Positions 1 through 11,854 of a stretch of DNA of 64,000 nucleotides are shown piece after piece (position 1 is the first letter of the stretch; each line of letters begins with the position of its first letter). A model generated the notes under the pieces. The model did no database searches, was not told the origin of the DNA, and saw only the letters and a list, made by a program, of their open reading frames with translations. The translations under genes and the position numbers were made by a program. The stretch is from positions 353,828,027 through 353,892,026 of the forward strand of contig NC_090439.1 of assembly GCF_031143425.1 (NCBI RefSeq). Direction: 5' to 3'. The stretch comes from Pleurodeles waltl. Taxonomy: Eukaryota; Chordata; Amphibia; Caudata; Salamandridae.

Positions 1-2082
1 AAGTGGTGCCCAAAACACATAGGCTTCAATGGAGAAGGGGGTGCCCCGGTTCCAGTCCGCCAGCAGGTAAGTACCCGCGTCTTCGGAGGGCAGACCAGGG
101 GGGTTTTGTAGGGTGCCAGGGAGGACACAAGTCAGCACAAAAAGTACACCCTCAGCGGCCAGGGGGGCGGCCGGGTGCAGTGTGCAAACAGGCGTCGGGT
201 TTGCAATGGAGTTCAATGGGATACCTAGGGGTCTCTTCAGCGATGCAGGCAGGCAAGGGGGGGGCTCCTCGGGGTAGCCACCAACTGGGAAAGGGAGAGG
301 GCCACCTGGGGGTCGCTCCTGCACTGGAGGTCGGATCCTTCAGGTCCTGCGGGCTGCGGGTGCAGTGTCCTTACCAGGCATCGGGTCTTTGAAGCAGGCA
401 GTCGCATTCAGGGGAGCCTCTGAATTCCCTCTGCAGGCGTCGCTGTGGGGGCTCAGGGGGGTCAACTCTGGCTACTCACGGGCTCGCAGTCGCCGGGGAG
501 TCCTCCCTGTAGTGTTTGCTCTCCACAAGTCGAGCCGGGGGCGTCGGGTGCAGAGTGCAAAGTCTCACGCTTCCGGCGGGAAACGTGTGTTCTTTCAAAG
601 TTGCTTCTTTTTTGCAAAGATGCTTCTTTCTTGGAGCAGAGCCACTGTCCTCTGGAGTTCTTGGTCCTTTTAGATGCAGGGTAGTCCTCTGAGGCTTCAG
701 AGGTCGCTGGACCCTGTGGAACGTGTCGCTGGAGCAGTTCTTGTGAAGTGGGGAGACAGGCCGGTAGAGCTGGGGCCAAAGCAGTTGGTGTCTCCGTCTT
801 CTCTGCCGGCTTTCAGCTCAGCAGTCCTTCTTCGTCTTAGGTAGCAGGAATCTATCTTGCTGTGTTCTGGGAGCCCCTAACTACTCGATTTAGGGGTGTG
901 TTTAGGTCTGGGGGGTTAGTAGCCAATGGCTACTAGCCCTGAGGGTAGCTACACCCTCTTTGTGCCTCCTCCCTGAGGGGAGGGGGGCACATCCCTAATC
1001 CTATTGGGAGAATCCTCCATCTGCAAGATGGAGGATTTCTAAAAGTCAGAGTCACCTCAGCTCAGGACACCTTAGGGGCTGTCCTGACTGGCCAGTGACT
1101 CCTCCTTGTTTTTCTCATTATCTCCTCCGTTCTTGCCGCCAAAAGTGGGGCCGTGGCCGGAGGAGGCGGGCAACTCCACTAGCTGGAGTGCCCTGGGGTG
1201 TTATAACAAGGGGGTGAGTCTTTGAGGCTCACCGCCAGGTGTTACAGTTCCTGCATGGGGAGGTGAGAAGCACCTCCACCCAGTACAGGCTTTGTTACTA
1301 GCCACAGAGTGACAAAGGCACTCTCCCCATGTGGCCAGCAACATGTCTGGTGTGTGGCAGGCTGCTAAAACTAGTCAGCCCACACTGGAAGTCGGTATGG
1401 TTTCAGGGGGCATCTCTAAGATTCCCTCTGGGGTGTATTTCACAATAAAATGTACACTGGTATCAGTGTGCATTTATTGTGCTGAGAAGTTTGATACTAA
1501 ACTTCACAGTTTTCAGTGTAGCCATTATGGTGCTGTGGAGTTCGTGTATGACAGACTCCCAGACCATATACTCTTATGGCTACTCCGCACTTACAATGTC
1601 TAAGGTTTTGCTTAGACACTGTAGTGGCATAGTGTGCCCTCACCTATGGTATAGTGCACCGTGCCTCAGGGCTGTAAGGCCTGCTAGAGGGGTGACTTAT
1701 CTATACCTATAGGCAGTGTGAGGTTGGCATGGCACCCTGAGGGGAGTGCCATGTCGACTTAGTCATTTTATCCCCACCAGCACACACAAACTGGCAAGCA
1801 GTGTGTCTGTGCTGAGTGAGGGGTCCCCAGGGTGGATAAGACATGCTGCAGCCCTTAGAGACCTTCCCTGGCATCAGGGCCCTTGGTACCAGGGGTACCA
1901 GTTACAAGGGACTTACCTGGATGCCAGGGTGTGCCAATTGTGGAAACAAAGGTACAGGTTAGGGAAAGAACACTGGTGCTGGGGCCTTGTTAGCAGGCCT
2001 CAGCACACTTTCAAATCATAACTTGGCATCAGCAAAGGCAAAAAGTCAGGGGGTAACCATGCCAAGGAGGCATTTCCTTACA
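1..2082 (-). mobile_element. Truncated LTR-like element, 5' end at 2082
   Basis: Read on the minus strand, the block starts at 2082 with TGTAAGGAAATGCCTCC, a typical TG start of an LTR, and runs without a recognisable gene to the window edge. It is moderately GC-rich with many short palindromes, and its longest open frames look like chance. I see no gag or pol motif, so it is either a very long LTR or an LTR plus non-coding interior. The other end and the target duplication lie outside the window. From memory this LTR start is common in newt sequence; that is recall, not a search. Confidence 0.5.
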
Positions 2083-2098
2083 CTACACATGACACTGC

Positions 2099-2863
2099 GG
2101 GACGTATTTATAGGCCCCTAGCGCCACAGGAGAGTCACTTATAGTGACACTTCTGTGGCATTGAGCACAGTGCTGTATTAACAAGGTGGTGTTAAGCCAC
2201 TTTTTGTGGCTTAACGCCACCTGGTAAATACGGCCCCTTCCCACTGAGCACTGTGCGTGGAAGGGGCCTGCAATGGGTGCTGCTGTGGGCGTGCCACAAC
2301 ACCACCCATTGCATTTTTACGCTGCCTCAGATTTATGAAATCTCGTAAACCTGAGGCAGCGCCAAAATCTAACACCACCACCAGGGATGGAGTTAGCAGG
2401 CCGCAACAAGGAGGAATACTTTTATTCCACCTCGTTTTTTGCCTTTTCTCTGTGTGCTACATTCTGCTTCACGCATAAAAGAAGCAAAATCCCAGAAATT
2501 ATTGTTTATGTGCGGGAAGGTGTGTCTTCCTGCACATAAACAATCATTTGAAAATGACGCTTTGGCACTTCTGTGTGTGCTGCATTGTGCAGCACACACA
2601 GAAGTGCCAAGGCGCCATTAGTGATTGTTTGTGTGCGCGCACATAAACAATCACACCCCTCAACACCGACATCCTTGCACAATGGTGCAAGGATGCCTGG
2701 GTTGGTACTGGCAGCTAAATTTAGCGCCAACACAGGGGGAAACGCAGGGGTGCGCTGTATTCCCTTAAATATGGCGCATCCCTGCATTTCAAAAGTGACG
2801 CAGCGCAGCACTAGCAATTTTGGTGCAGCACCGCCCTGCGCCACTTTTCTTAAAATGCGGCCC
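2099..2863. mobile_element. Hairpin-chain MITE (family B), Harbinger-like ends
   Basis: About 765 bp of consecutive short inverted repeats. Clear examples are the arms around 2503-2553 (stem sharing TTTATGTGC...GCACATAAA), 2564-2612 (GGCACTTCTGTGTGTGCTGC with its complement) and 2664-2694 (CATCCTTGCAC/GTGCAAGGATG). The outer ends are imperfect inverted repeats, GGGACGTATTT on the left and GGGCCGCATTT on the right when reversed. No 3-bp target duplication is visible. Related sequence, including the same TTTATGTGC stem and the TGTGTGCTGC stem, recurs in reverse at 27700-28345. It has no coding capacity. Confidence 0.6.
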
Positions 2864-2871
2864 TAAGGCCC

Positions 2872-5684
2872 TGTTAGAAATTAGGTCTCTGGTTGGCAGA
2901 GATAAACACACTTGTCCAAGTAGGGACCACAATCCTATTCATGGTAAGTCACACACAATCCAAATTATCCTGTGCCCATCTTCTGGTAGCTTAGCACTGG
3001 GAAGTCAGGCTTAATTTTGAAGGCAATGTGTAAAGTATTTGTGCAATAAATCATACAGTAAAACAGTGAAAACACCACAAAAATACACCACACACGTTTA
3101 GAAAAATATATGATATCTATCTGGTTAAAATAAGGTAAAAACAATAATTATCCAATAACCACAAGTTGAGATATCCCTTTTGCAAGTTTAAAAAGAGTCT
3201 TAAATCTTAAAAATTAAAAGTTGTCCATTGATTGCACAAAGTACCTGGTTTGCGTAAAAAATAACATGCACGGAGACTGCAGAGAAGGAGATGCGTTGTA
3301 AAATAGGGTGTATGTCAGAATTTCTGGCGCGGAACAGACGATGCGTCATTTCTTTCCACACTGCAAGAGGCTTGCATCGTTGCTTGGCGGGCATTCTTGG
3401 TTCTTCACTGCGATGCGGGGATCTTTTTGATGCCCAGGGACAATGCAGGGAAATCCTGGGAGCGCTGGAAGAAGCCACAGGTGTTGCGTCGATCCAGTAG
3501 GGCAATGCATCAAATTTCCTGTTGCACAACAGGCGATGCATCGATTTTCCACTCTGGGAATCGGCTGCGTCATTCTGGTTCAGCTGTGCGTCAATCCGGT
3601 AGGGCTGTGCGCCAAATATTCTGCCGCAAGGCAGGCGCTGCATCAAATTTTCACTCGGGAAGTCGAGCTGCGTCATTCTGGTTCGGCTGTGCAGCTATTT
3701 TCTTGTTGCAAGGCAGGCTGTGCATCGTTTTGGGTAGGCTGTTCGCTGATTTTTGGCGCACAAGGAGTTTCCTGAAGAGATGAAGGGGGTGATTCTGACC
3801 CCAGCGGTTCCTTACCGCCAGGGCCAGGGTCGGCGGGAGCACCGCCAACAGGCTGGCGGTGCCCCGCAGGGCATTCTGACCGCGGCGGTTCATCCGCGGT
3901 CAGAAGAGGAAAACCGGCGGTCTCCCGCCGGTTTTCCGCTGCCCTGGGAATCCCCCATGGCAGCGCAGCTTGCTGCGCCGCCATGGGGGATTCTGACAGC
4001 CCATACCGCCATCCTGTTCCTGGCGGTTCTCCCGCCGGGAACAGGATGGCGGTATGGATTGTCGTGGGGCCCCTGGGGGCACCTGCAGTGCCCATGCCAC
4101 TGGCATGGGCACTGCAGGGGCCCCCGTAAGAGGGCCCCACTTTGTATTTCAGTGTCTGCATTGCAGACACTGAAATACGCGACGGGTGCCACTGCACCCG
4201 TCGCACCTTCCCACTCCGCCGGCTCAATTCTGAGCCGGCGTCCTAGTGGGAAGGGTTTTTGCACTCGGCTGGCGGGCGGCCTTTTGGCGGTCGCCCGCCA
4301 GCCCAGTGCAAAAGCCAAAATACCCTCAGCGGTCTTGCGACCGCGGAGCGGTATTTTGGAGGGGGGAAGTCTGGCAGGCAGCCTCTGCCACCCACCAGAC
4401 TTAGAATGACCCCCGAAGTCTTTTTGGCCCGGAGACTTCAGAAAACAGAGGCAAGCTCAATCCAAGCCCTTGTAGACCACTTCTCAGTAAAGTCAGAGGG
4501 CAGCAGGACAGCAGTCCTTCTCAGCAAAGTAGTATAAATGAGCCCTTTGGGCAGCCAGGCAGTTCCTCTTGACAGGTTGCAGGTTTAGGTACAGAAGTGT
4601 CTGAGTTGGTGGGGGCCAGGGACCCAGTTTATATAGCCAAAAATGCTTTTGAAGTGGGGGAGGCTTCAGAGTGATTGTGAAGTGCACAAGTTCTCCTTTC
4701 AGTACAGGTCTGTCTGCCAGGGTCCCAGTACGGGGCTTGGCAGTCCATTGTGTGATGGCAGGCCACTAGCCTTTGAAATGTAAGCGTCAGGCCCTCCACC
4801 CTTCCAGCCCAGGAAGACCCTTCAGTATGCAGATGAGTGCCGGTGTGACTGACTGTCCTGTGTTTGTGGTTGTCTGGGTGAAATGCACAAGGGAGCTGTC
4901 AACCAGCCCATCCCAAGCGTTGACTGGAGACAGGCTGTAAAGCACAGATGGATTTTTAGTGCAGAGAAATGCTCACTTTCTAAAAGTGGCACTTCTAAAA
5001 TAGTCATATAAAATCCAACCTCACCAATAAGCAGGATTTTCTATTACAATTCTGGCCATACTGAATATGACCTGGTTCCCCTTCCTGATCAGAATCTACC
5101 ACTCAAACAGTATATGAGGGCAGTCCTAATGCTATCCTATGAAAGGAGCAGGTCTCACAGTGGTGGAAAACACATTTAGAAGTTTTCCACTACCAGGACA
5201 TATAAAGCACACATGTACATGCCCTGCCTTTTATCTACATAACACCCTGCCCTATGGATTACCTAGGGCCTACCTTAGGGGTGACATATGTGGAAAAGGG
5301 GGAGTGTAGGGCTCGGCAAGTACATTTAAATGCCAAGTGGCAGTGAAATTGCGCACACAGGCCTTCCAATGGCAGGCCCGAGACATGGTGAATAGGCTAC
5401 TTATGTGGGTGGCACAACCAGTGTTGCAGGCCCACTAGTAGCATTCAACTTACAGGCCCTGGACACATGCAGTGCACTTTTCTAGGGACTTACAAGTAAA
5501 TCAAATATGGCAATTGGGAATGAACCAATGTTACCATGTTTAAGGGAGAGAGCATATGCACTTTAGCACTGGTTAGCAGTGGTAAAGTGGCAGAGTCCTA
5601 AAATCAGCAAAATTGTTTCAGAAAAGTGGAGGGAAGCAGGCAAAAATGTGGGGGATGGCCCCCCTAAGGCTGTCGAGTCTAACA
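2872..5684 (+). mobile_element. Solo long LTR (2872/33088 family)
   Basis: It starts TGTTAGAAATTAGG and ends GAGTCTAACA, so TGTTAGA/TCTAACA form the short terminal inverted repeat expected of an LTR. Flanking pentamers GGCCC (2867-2871) and GGTCC (5685-5689) match at four of five positions, consistent with a decayed 5-bp target duplication. Without the MITE at 3785-4414 it is about 2.2 kb. The same ends and interior blocks, such as GGTCTCT-GTTGGCAGAG near the start, occur in reverse at 33088-35618. No gag, pol or second LTR is seen, so a solo LTR is the simplest reading. Confidence 0.65.
3785..4414. mobile_element. 630-bp hairpin-chain MITE (family A), copy 1
   Basis: Bounded by GGGGGTGATTCTGAC and its near-complement GAATGACCCCC, flanked by GAA on both sides (3782-3784, 4415-4417). 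A 3-bp duplication fits PIF/Harbinger integration, although TWA-type sites are more usual. The interior is a chain of about ten adjacent palindromes: a CCATGG-centred GC stem near 3955-3990, a CAGGATGGCGG stem near 4010-4055, a stem with GTGCCCATGCCA and its complement near 4085-4125, a TTTCAGTGTCTGCA stem near 4146-4178, a GACGGGTGC stem near 4180-4203, and further stems to the end. It is exactly as long as the copy at 23053-23682. No coding capacity. Confidence 0.8.
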
Positions 5685-5689
5685 GGTCC

Positions 5690-6479
5690 TAATTATAAGT
5701 GGTGTTTTCCGACTCCTGCGTAAACTCCTGTTTGCACAAAGATCGGAATTACAAGTTGGGTGTTACTTAATGCACCCAGTAACCACTGGGTGCATTAACT
5801 ATCACACCCTTCAGTAAGTCAGAAAAATATATGGTATTTACCGTAGCATGCAGATGTTGGCATGGTATTTACCGTAGCTTGCAAATTTTGTTGCTGTAAG
5901 CACCAAAATCGGCGTGTTATTCCCCAAAATTTGAGATAGTCTTTATTTATTGCATCCAGTAAACACTGGACCCTGCAGTACCATTATTTATGAGGCGCGA
6001 TAAATAGGACCTTGATTCCAACGTACTTGGAATCAGGACCCTAATTATCAAATTAACATCCTGCAATTACTTATGATCACAACTGAACAATTGGGCTAGG
6101 GCCATAGAGCGATGCACTGTAAAACAAAACCTTCCTCGGACAGCATTGATTGCATATTCACTAGCAGAGATACAAAAAGGTTCCTTGCTAATAAAAACAC
6201 CCCACCTAGTCCTAGCCAACCAAAGAAGACACATGACTGTATTACAAACTGGTGGACGTAGCACTCTCCCATTATCTAAGATGTATGTATTATGCACGTG
6301 CTTACATTGCACACTACAAAAGGAAATGATGATTTTATTTAAGGTCAAATTGTATGCAATATATGCCAATACCACTCCTACAGGCCCATCCCAGCTGGAA
6401 TTCAATGTAGGCAAGTGTGACTGCTGGTTTACATTCTACCAGTTCCGCTACTTAAGGATGCTGTAAATAAGAAACCATG
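5690..6479. other. No gene; degenerate palindromic repeat sequence
   Basis: A motif ATGGTATTTACCGTAGC occurs twice, near 5832 and 5864, and a short palindrome (TTGATTCCAA.../...TTGGAATCA) lies near 6014-6034. This looks like another decayed fold-back element ending near 6046. The open frames here have no recognisable family. Confidence 0.4.
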
Positions 6480-7190
6480 AGGTCTGATCCACCAATGGAA
6501 AACCAAAGTCATCAAACTGTTCCAGCCAACCTTCACACTCTTCTCCACTAAGTTAATCAACAACTTACATGAATTTGGGGAAGTCCTGTGCGTGGCAAAC
6601 ATGTTTGAGAACTCCCCTGCTTTAGATGGCTATAGTTGACCATAAATGCCTAGTCAATTACAGTCCACACACTGGGCTCTTCTGCCTAGAAACACCGTGG
6701 TGGATCATCAGCCATTATTCAATCTTGTCCATGATTTCCACTCTGTTGTGTGCTGATGTGGTCAAGTACACCTTAATGAAGAGAAGATTGCTCCACTACA
6801 TTGGCCCAGATTAGCTCCTCTCTAATCTTTCTCAAAGTATCAGAGGCTTTCTCCACTGAACAATTAACCCTTCTGCAGCAGTGTGGGATGAGCTGGGGAG
6901 TTGATGTCAATGTCTTAGAATGGTGCACCGCCTTTTTTACATTTCTACCCATCCACTTTTTCAAACAATTCTTGTGTGGAACAGCAAGGGTTGTTGTTGT
7001 TGCTGACTCTATTTAACACTCTTCACAACATGTATTCTGACGACATGCAGGTATACATGTGAACAGGCAAAGCACTTGGGTGTCACTATCAATAAACTGG
7101 CCTGACATGCATCTAGAACTGGATGAACCAGACTTGATGTTTCTCAATGCTTCAAAGATGAATGTCCTGTTGATATGGCTGGGTAGCTCA
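6480..7190 (+). pseudogene. Degenerate CR1-like LINE reverse transcriptase
   Basis: Conceptual translation across three frames recovers a weak non-LTR RT signature in the expected order. There is a WC-FF-F segment near 6920 that resembles the region before the GVPQGS motif, then a TLFN segment near 7010-7025, then YSDDMQVYM near 7033-7059 in place of the catalytic YADD box. Next come a WMN segment and LMFLNASKMNVLL near 7120-7170, like the helix and strand after the active site in CR1/L2-type elements. Many stops and frameshifts separate these pieces, so nothing is expressed. The assignment rests on motif order only and the boundaries are approximate. Confidence 0.4.
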
Positions 7191-7199
7191 CCAGTGGTT

Positions 7200-9211
7200 C
7201 AGACCTAAATTTCAGGTCAAAATGATCACAATATTATCACAAAAAATGTGTTTTACTGTTTATGATTCCACCTGGGAATACTTTCTCTAGTTTCTGCTCA
7301 TGGCCTGCACTAAAGGTAAGTGGCAAGTAAGATCCCCAGGTGACAAAGTTGCCCTCTCTTGCTATATGAGCCAATTGGGTCGATGTGTGCAGAACCAAAA
7401 CAGTAATTTACAAGAAACAGGAGTGGTGGAAGTAGTGAGAGTCCCCTCTCGCCTACAGTCCCACGTCAATGCCACTGCTTTACACTTTTATGAGGAATCT
7501 AGGGATAGGTTTTGAACATGGGTGCAAACTAACTGTCCCAGCCGTTCCAGTGTCCTTATTGCTTTTTGCTTACATTGGAAGGGCCTGCCGGAGAAAGAAT
7601 GTCAGGTAGTTCTGGTGCACCAAAAAGAAGCAGCCTAACAGAATAGATGGTTGATGGGAGAGCAGAAATTGAAATGGCAGGTAGAACAGACAGCTTTCCT
7701 GTCACGAGAGGAGCTGTTTGCTTGAAAACGTTGCTGTACATCTTACACGGAATATATCGCACACATGAAACACAGGTTTTGAAGGTAATTATTTGCATGG
7801 TGACACACAAAGGTTATGACAACCACTGGTTAGACACATTCAGAGCACTTGGTGTTTGCTGAACTCCATCTTAGGGCTGCAAAAGTTGAGTATATACCTT
7901 TACAAAATATGTTTCTAGTCCCAGATATGCACTGCAGACTAGGGAAAACTGTCAGATTGTACAGGAACACAGAACTGCACCAGAAAGAACTATGGAGATA
8001 AAGCTTTGCATCCGTAATTTAGTCAATGGTTTCAATGCCTGATTTAGTCGTAAGAGGTCAAGGGTGGATGATACTGAAAACAGGTAGTTAGTTCACTAAG
8101 CACAGTAGCCCTTTAAAGGATTACTTCAGGGTTCTATCTTAGGCTGTACTCCCAAGCAAGAGTAGAATTGGCAGTATAAAACTTTCTCCTGTACTAGTTG
8201 ATGGCCTTGTAACATTCCTCATTGTTGAGGCTTCCTCGTTCCCACTTAGTTCATCCTTCCACTTTTTTTTGTTTGTTTTCCCTTTTCATTTCACTTTACT
8301 TTCCCTCCTGTCCATGCCTTAAATCTGTTCCACTGGACTGGCTTGCTGAACTTACCTTTTGGATTTGTGTAAGATTTCAGTTGAGATGGGTGGACGAGTG
8401 GGATTCTTGATGGGCCTTTTTTGGTTAAATTGCACTTCTCCCCTAAACCTGACAAAGACTCTTGCATCCAGGTGATATCTTGCCCTATTGATTATCAAAC
8501 AAGCTGTAACACGAGGTCCTGCCCCAGTTTAACAGCACTGATTTTACTGTTGTGCTTTTGCTGCTTAAGACTGTCCCTCAAGGATGCCCTTAGCACATAA
8601 CACAGGGTGCTAAAGTGAGTTGCTCTGACAGCCTATTGCCCCTCCCACCACCTCCCCAAGTATGGCTCCTGTTTTTGACAAGACTACCGCGGTTGGTTTA
8701 GCAACTTCGAAACCAACGCATGAATTTACAAGACACTTTTTCTCACCCATGATGAGTTTTCATGCAAACCAAGGACTGGTTTGTTGGCAGCAGTCACCTG
8801 GGACTAGGAATCTAAATCACAAAATCGCAAAATAGTCAGAGTTGTGGTCACGTATAAAACCAAGCTTAATGAGGACACATGCTATATTTTGTTCTAGATT
8901 TAACTGCAGATGAGAAGTTATTTAGTGGGCATATGCTTCCGTTTATTTACTGTTCCTCTAGATATTTGTTATATTGGTACTTTACTTTTGAGACAGGAGA
9001 TGTGCTTAAAAGCTTTATCACAGGTATGGCAAATGCAGTCCCATCTAGGCCAGATAATTCTAGAATTTGTTAATAGTCATGTCCCTCTGCTGTGAATACT
9101 AAAACAGACTTATGGCAGACACTATTACTTCAGCAAAAGCTTACTGTCCTACCCATTCAAACAATTAAGTCTCTCTTCTGCTTGCTACTATTTCACTATT
9201 CAGGAACCGGA
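7200..9211. other. No gene recognised
   Basis: AT-rich sequence with short frames only. Part of 7200-7860 could be the decayed 3' part of the CR1-like element upstream, but I found no clear motif. A pyrimidine-rich tract lies at about 8255-8310. Confidence 0.4.
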
Positions 9212-9219
9212 GATTCTCA

Positions 9220-9394
9220 CAGGGGCGTAACAAAGCCCACCCCCGCAGCTCTCGCAGTACGGAGGGAGGACCAAGCTCCAGGGGGCCCCTTCAGCACTGT
9301 ACACTGTGCTCTGCCGGCATGCCCCTGGCTGGAACCAAGGGTACCCTACAGGTACTTTGCAGGGGGGGGGCCTTTAAGTTTCGTTACGCCACTG
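9220..9394. mobile_element. hAT-type MITE with 8-bp target duplication
   Basis: This 175-bp insert starts CAGGGGCGTAAC and ends GTTACGCCACTG, a 12-bp terminal inverted repeat with one mismatch. It is flanked by an exact 8-bp direct repeat GATTCTCA (9212-9219 and 9395-9402). Eight-bp duplications and CA...TG ends are the hallmark of hAT transposons. The interior is GC-rich with no coding capacity, so it is a non-autonomous copy moved by a transposase encoded elsewhere. Confidence 0.9.
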
Positions 9395-9402
9395 GATTCT
9401 CA

Positions 9403-9875
9403 CTAAAAGATTTATGCACTCGTTCACAAAGGCCAATATAATTAAGGTTAACCTTGGTTAACACTGGCTTTGTGTCCAAAAGTGAACTGGACATTTACAT
9501 TTTCTGTCAATTAGTTCCAAAAGAGATTGCTCCATTTGATGTTTCACGAAATTTGGTCAAAAAAATGTTAGGCAAGTAATTGACATAGCGTTTCCTGAAA
9601 AATTTAATATCCACGGTGTTTATTACCAGTTCAGAAACATGAGCAGGCTTAGCAGTCATTCCAAAACAATTAGGAGAATAGCTTAGAATATGTTCCATTA
9701 CCCCCCAGCTTCCTTTAAATCTTTTCAGTGCACCTTCTCTTCAGATGCCACCACTAATTCAGTGGACATTTATCATTTCTATCCTGGCTGTGTAGTAAAA
9801 TGTGCAGACAAACCCTGGATTTGGTCCTGCACTTCAGACAAGTCTCCTGCTTGGTAGTTCCGTGAGACTATATTA
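9403..9875. other. No gene recognised
   Basis: AT-rich unique-looking sequence between the hAT MITE and the Gypsy target duplication CCTGG (9876-9880). Confidence 0.4.
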
Positions 9876-9880
9876 CCTGG

Positions 9881-10090
9881 TGTAGTGTCGGTTGTAGAAT
9901 GTTCACCGTTCCCGAATGCCTTGCGCTGGAATTTCTGAACGTGTTGGTTGTTGTTAGAGGTTTTTGAGAACGGTGTGAGAGGGACGGTTACTGAAGCAGA
10001 CGGAGCAACTGCACGTCTCCCTTCTACGATGTATCTGGAATGGAATAAAGTAATTTCTTAACTCTCACATGGTGTTGGCAGATTCCTACA
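9881..10090 (+). repeat. 5' LTR of the Gypsy element
   Basis: 210 bp, TGTAG...CTACA. By direct comparison it differs from the 3' LTR at 9 positions (about 4.3%), all within the first 92 bp or so; the last 118 bp are identical. An AATAAA-type signal (GGAATAAAG) lies near 10042 and could be the polyadenylation signal. Confidence 0.95.
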
Positions 10091-10627
10091 ATTGGTGACG
10101 AGCGGTGATTAAACCCATCCACCTTCGTGTCATCAGCGCGACGAGTGTGCTGCATATTTGAGAGCTGCCATCCCAGTGAGTCAGGGGCTGTGCAGTATTC
10201 ACACTGCAGCCGCAGATCGTCTTGGAGTGGCGCAGTGGCAGCACTGGGTGGGTGTGCACTGCTAACGGTACAGCCTCTAACTTTTACGTCATTCTTAATC
10301 AGCGGCCATTTTAGATTGGTCGAAGCGGCAGCCATTTTAAATTGGGACAGTTCCTGCTAACTAAGAGGCAGCCATTTTAATCCACACGCCATCTCAAAGC
10401 GGCAGCCATTTTTAATTGGGACAGTTTCTGCTAACAAAGAGGCAGCTATCTTAATGTTGGTCTAATCGAGATGTCATTTGGACTTTTCCTAAAGGTGATA
10501 ATTCTAGCAGCAATTTTTATTTAGAAATTGGTTCATTAGTGGTTTAAAAATATAATTGGGCCATCTATAACCTATTTCTAACATATAGGACAAGTGGACA
10601 ATTTTAGTAGGGAGACGGTGCAAACAC
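10091..10627 (+). promoter_or_regulatory. Gypsy leader with putative primer-binding site and direct repeats
   Basis: The first bases after the LTR are ATTGGTGACGAGCGG. TGG two bases in could pair with a tRNA CCA end, and TGGTGAC resembles a tRNA-Trp-type primer site, but only the first seven bases fit, so the assignment is tentative. Downstream, a roughly 74-bp unit containing GCGGCAGCCATTTT and GGGACAGTT is tandemly duplicated from about 10326 to 10455, with a partial third copy upstream near 10302. Confidence 0.5.
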
Positions 10628-11584
10628 ATGGCGACGAACAATCCTTGGAACTTATTACCTCCTCAATCATTTATTCCTGTTTCTGGTTCACCAATATTAA
10701 AATGGGAGGAATGGAGTGAATATTTCAGAAATTATATCTCTGCCATTGAGGAAGAAGAGGAACTTTCTGCTGAAAAAAAGTATAGGATCCTTTTACATTG
10801 TTTAGGACAAGGTGGTCTGAAAATGTTCAAAAATATTAATAAAAAACCTAGGCAAGCGGGTGATGGCGATCTGTATAAGAATGCGCTTGAAGATTTAGGT
10901 AACTATTACAGACCTAGAGTTTGCATAGCTGTGGATCGCTACATGTTTTTTCATCGGAAACAAGGGAAGGAGGAACCAGTAGAGGATTACGTGTCTGCCT
11001 TAAAGAATTTAGCAATTAATTGCAGATTTGGTGATTTACATGACGAGCTCATTTGTGACCAGATCGTTATGCAATCGTCAAACTCGAACATTCAAGACAA
11101 CCTGTGGGCCAAAGGAGAAAGCTCTTTGCTAGAAGTCATTGACATTGTAAAAAGGGCAGAATTGACGGGAAGGTGTGCGAAGGAAGTTTTAAATGAAAAT
11201 TAAAGGGAGGAGACCATAATTGCAAGAGTGAAAGAAAAAAAACACACTAAAGAATTTAAAAAGAGAGGCAAAGGAAGAACAGGAATTGAACCAAAAAATT
11301 ATAAGTCAGATGATAAAAAGAAGTGTTACAGATGCGGCAGTTATGTCCACTTGGCAAATGATGAATTGTGTCCGGCAAAGAAACAGAAATGTTTAAAATG
11401 TGGAATTGTAGGTCATTTCCAAAAAGTGTGCCAGAGGAAGAGTGGATGTAGTAAAGTCTTGGATCTAGAAGACACAAACTCTTCAGAGGATGATGATTTG
11501 AACATGTGTATTTTGTGTGTAAATTCTTCTGATGAAGACACTATTCTATGCACGAAGCAAGAGGAAAAAAATAGAATGAAATAA
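10628..11584 (+). pseudogene. gag: Gypsy gag (capsid plus zinc knuckles), interrupted
   Basis: Structural protein that would form the intracellular particle and package element RNA. The first segment (191 codons from ATG 10628) reads like a retrotransposon Gag capsid: FFHRKQGKEEPVEDYVSALK matches the usual F-R-Q-GE-V-Y-L signature around residue 110. TAA at 11201-11203 interrupts it. The same frame then continues with a basic stretch and two zinc knuckles: CYRCGSYVHLANDELC with an enlarged last spacing, and canonical CLKCGIVGHFQKVC. It ends at TAA 11582-11584 just before protease. ATG 10628 was chosen as the first Met after the leader. The mid-gag stop is probably a disabling mutation; programmed readthrough cannot be excluded. 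Confidence 0.85.
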
Positions 11585-11599
11585 CCAAGTTGTGAGATT

Positions 11600-11854
11600 G
11601 TGTTGGGAGGAGTGACTATGCGCATTGTAGTGGATTCGGGGTCTCCATATACTATTATTAATCAAAACGTGTGGGAAAGGAGTCTCAAACATATTATGGG
11701 TGAAGAGTTATGGTCACCAGACATAACAATCAAGACATTTACTGGTGAAATTATCGAATTGTTAGGCTTCAAGGAATTGAAATTCCAATATAAGGAAAGA
11801 CAAATGACTGGAAAATTGTATATTGCAGTCACTGGTCCTTCCGTTTTGGGATAG
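11600..11854 (+). pseudogene. Gypsy aspartic protease
   Basis: Retropepsin domain that would cut the Gag-Pol polyprotein. MRIVVDSGSPYTIINQNVWE carries the catalytic D-S-G triad, here intact (codons at 11630-11638). The segment ends at TAG 11852-11854 and the same frame resumes at once, so protease was part of a longer polyprotein. It shares gag's frame and lies 15 bp beyond the gag stop. A later stop at 12050 is where this frame is lost after the A-run indel. Confidence 0.85.

Noticed and set aside
1..684. Coding gene at the window start (129- and 105-codon frames)
   Set aside because: Frames overlap on both strands in GC-rich LTR-like sequence without motifs.
3753..4409. Long overlapping frames on both strands at the 630-bp MITE (up to 218 codons)
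   Set aside because: They arise from GC-rich palindromes lacking stops; the same DNA is open on both strands and the second copy gives different frames.
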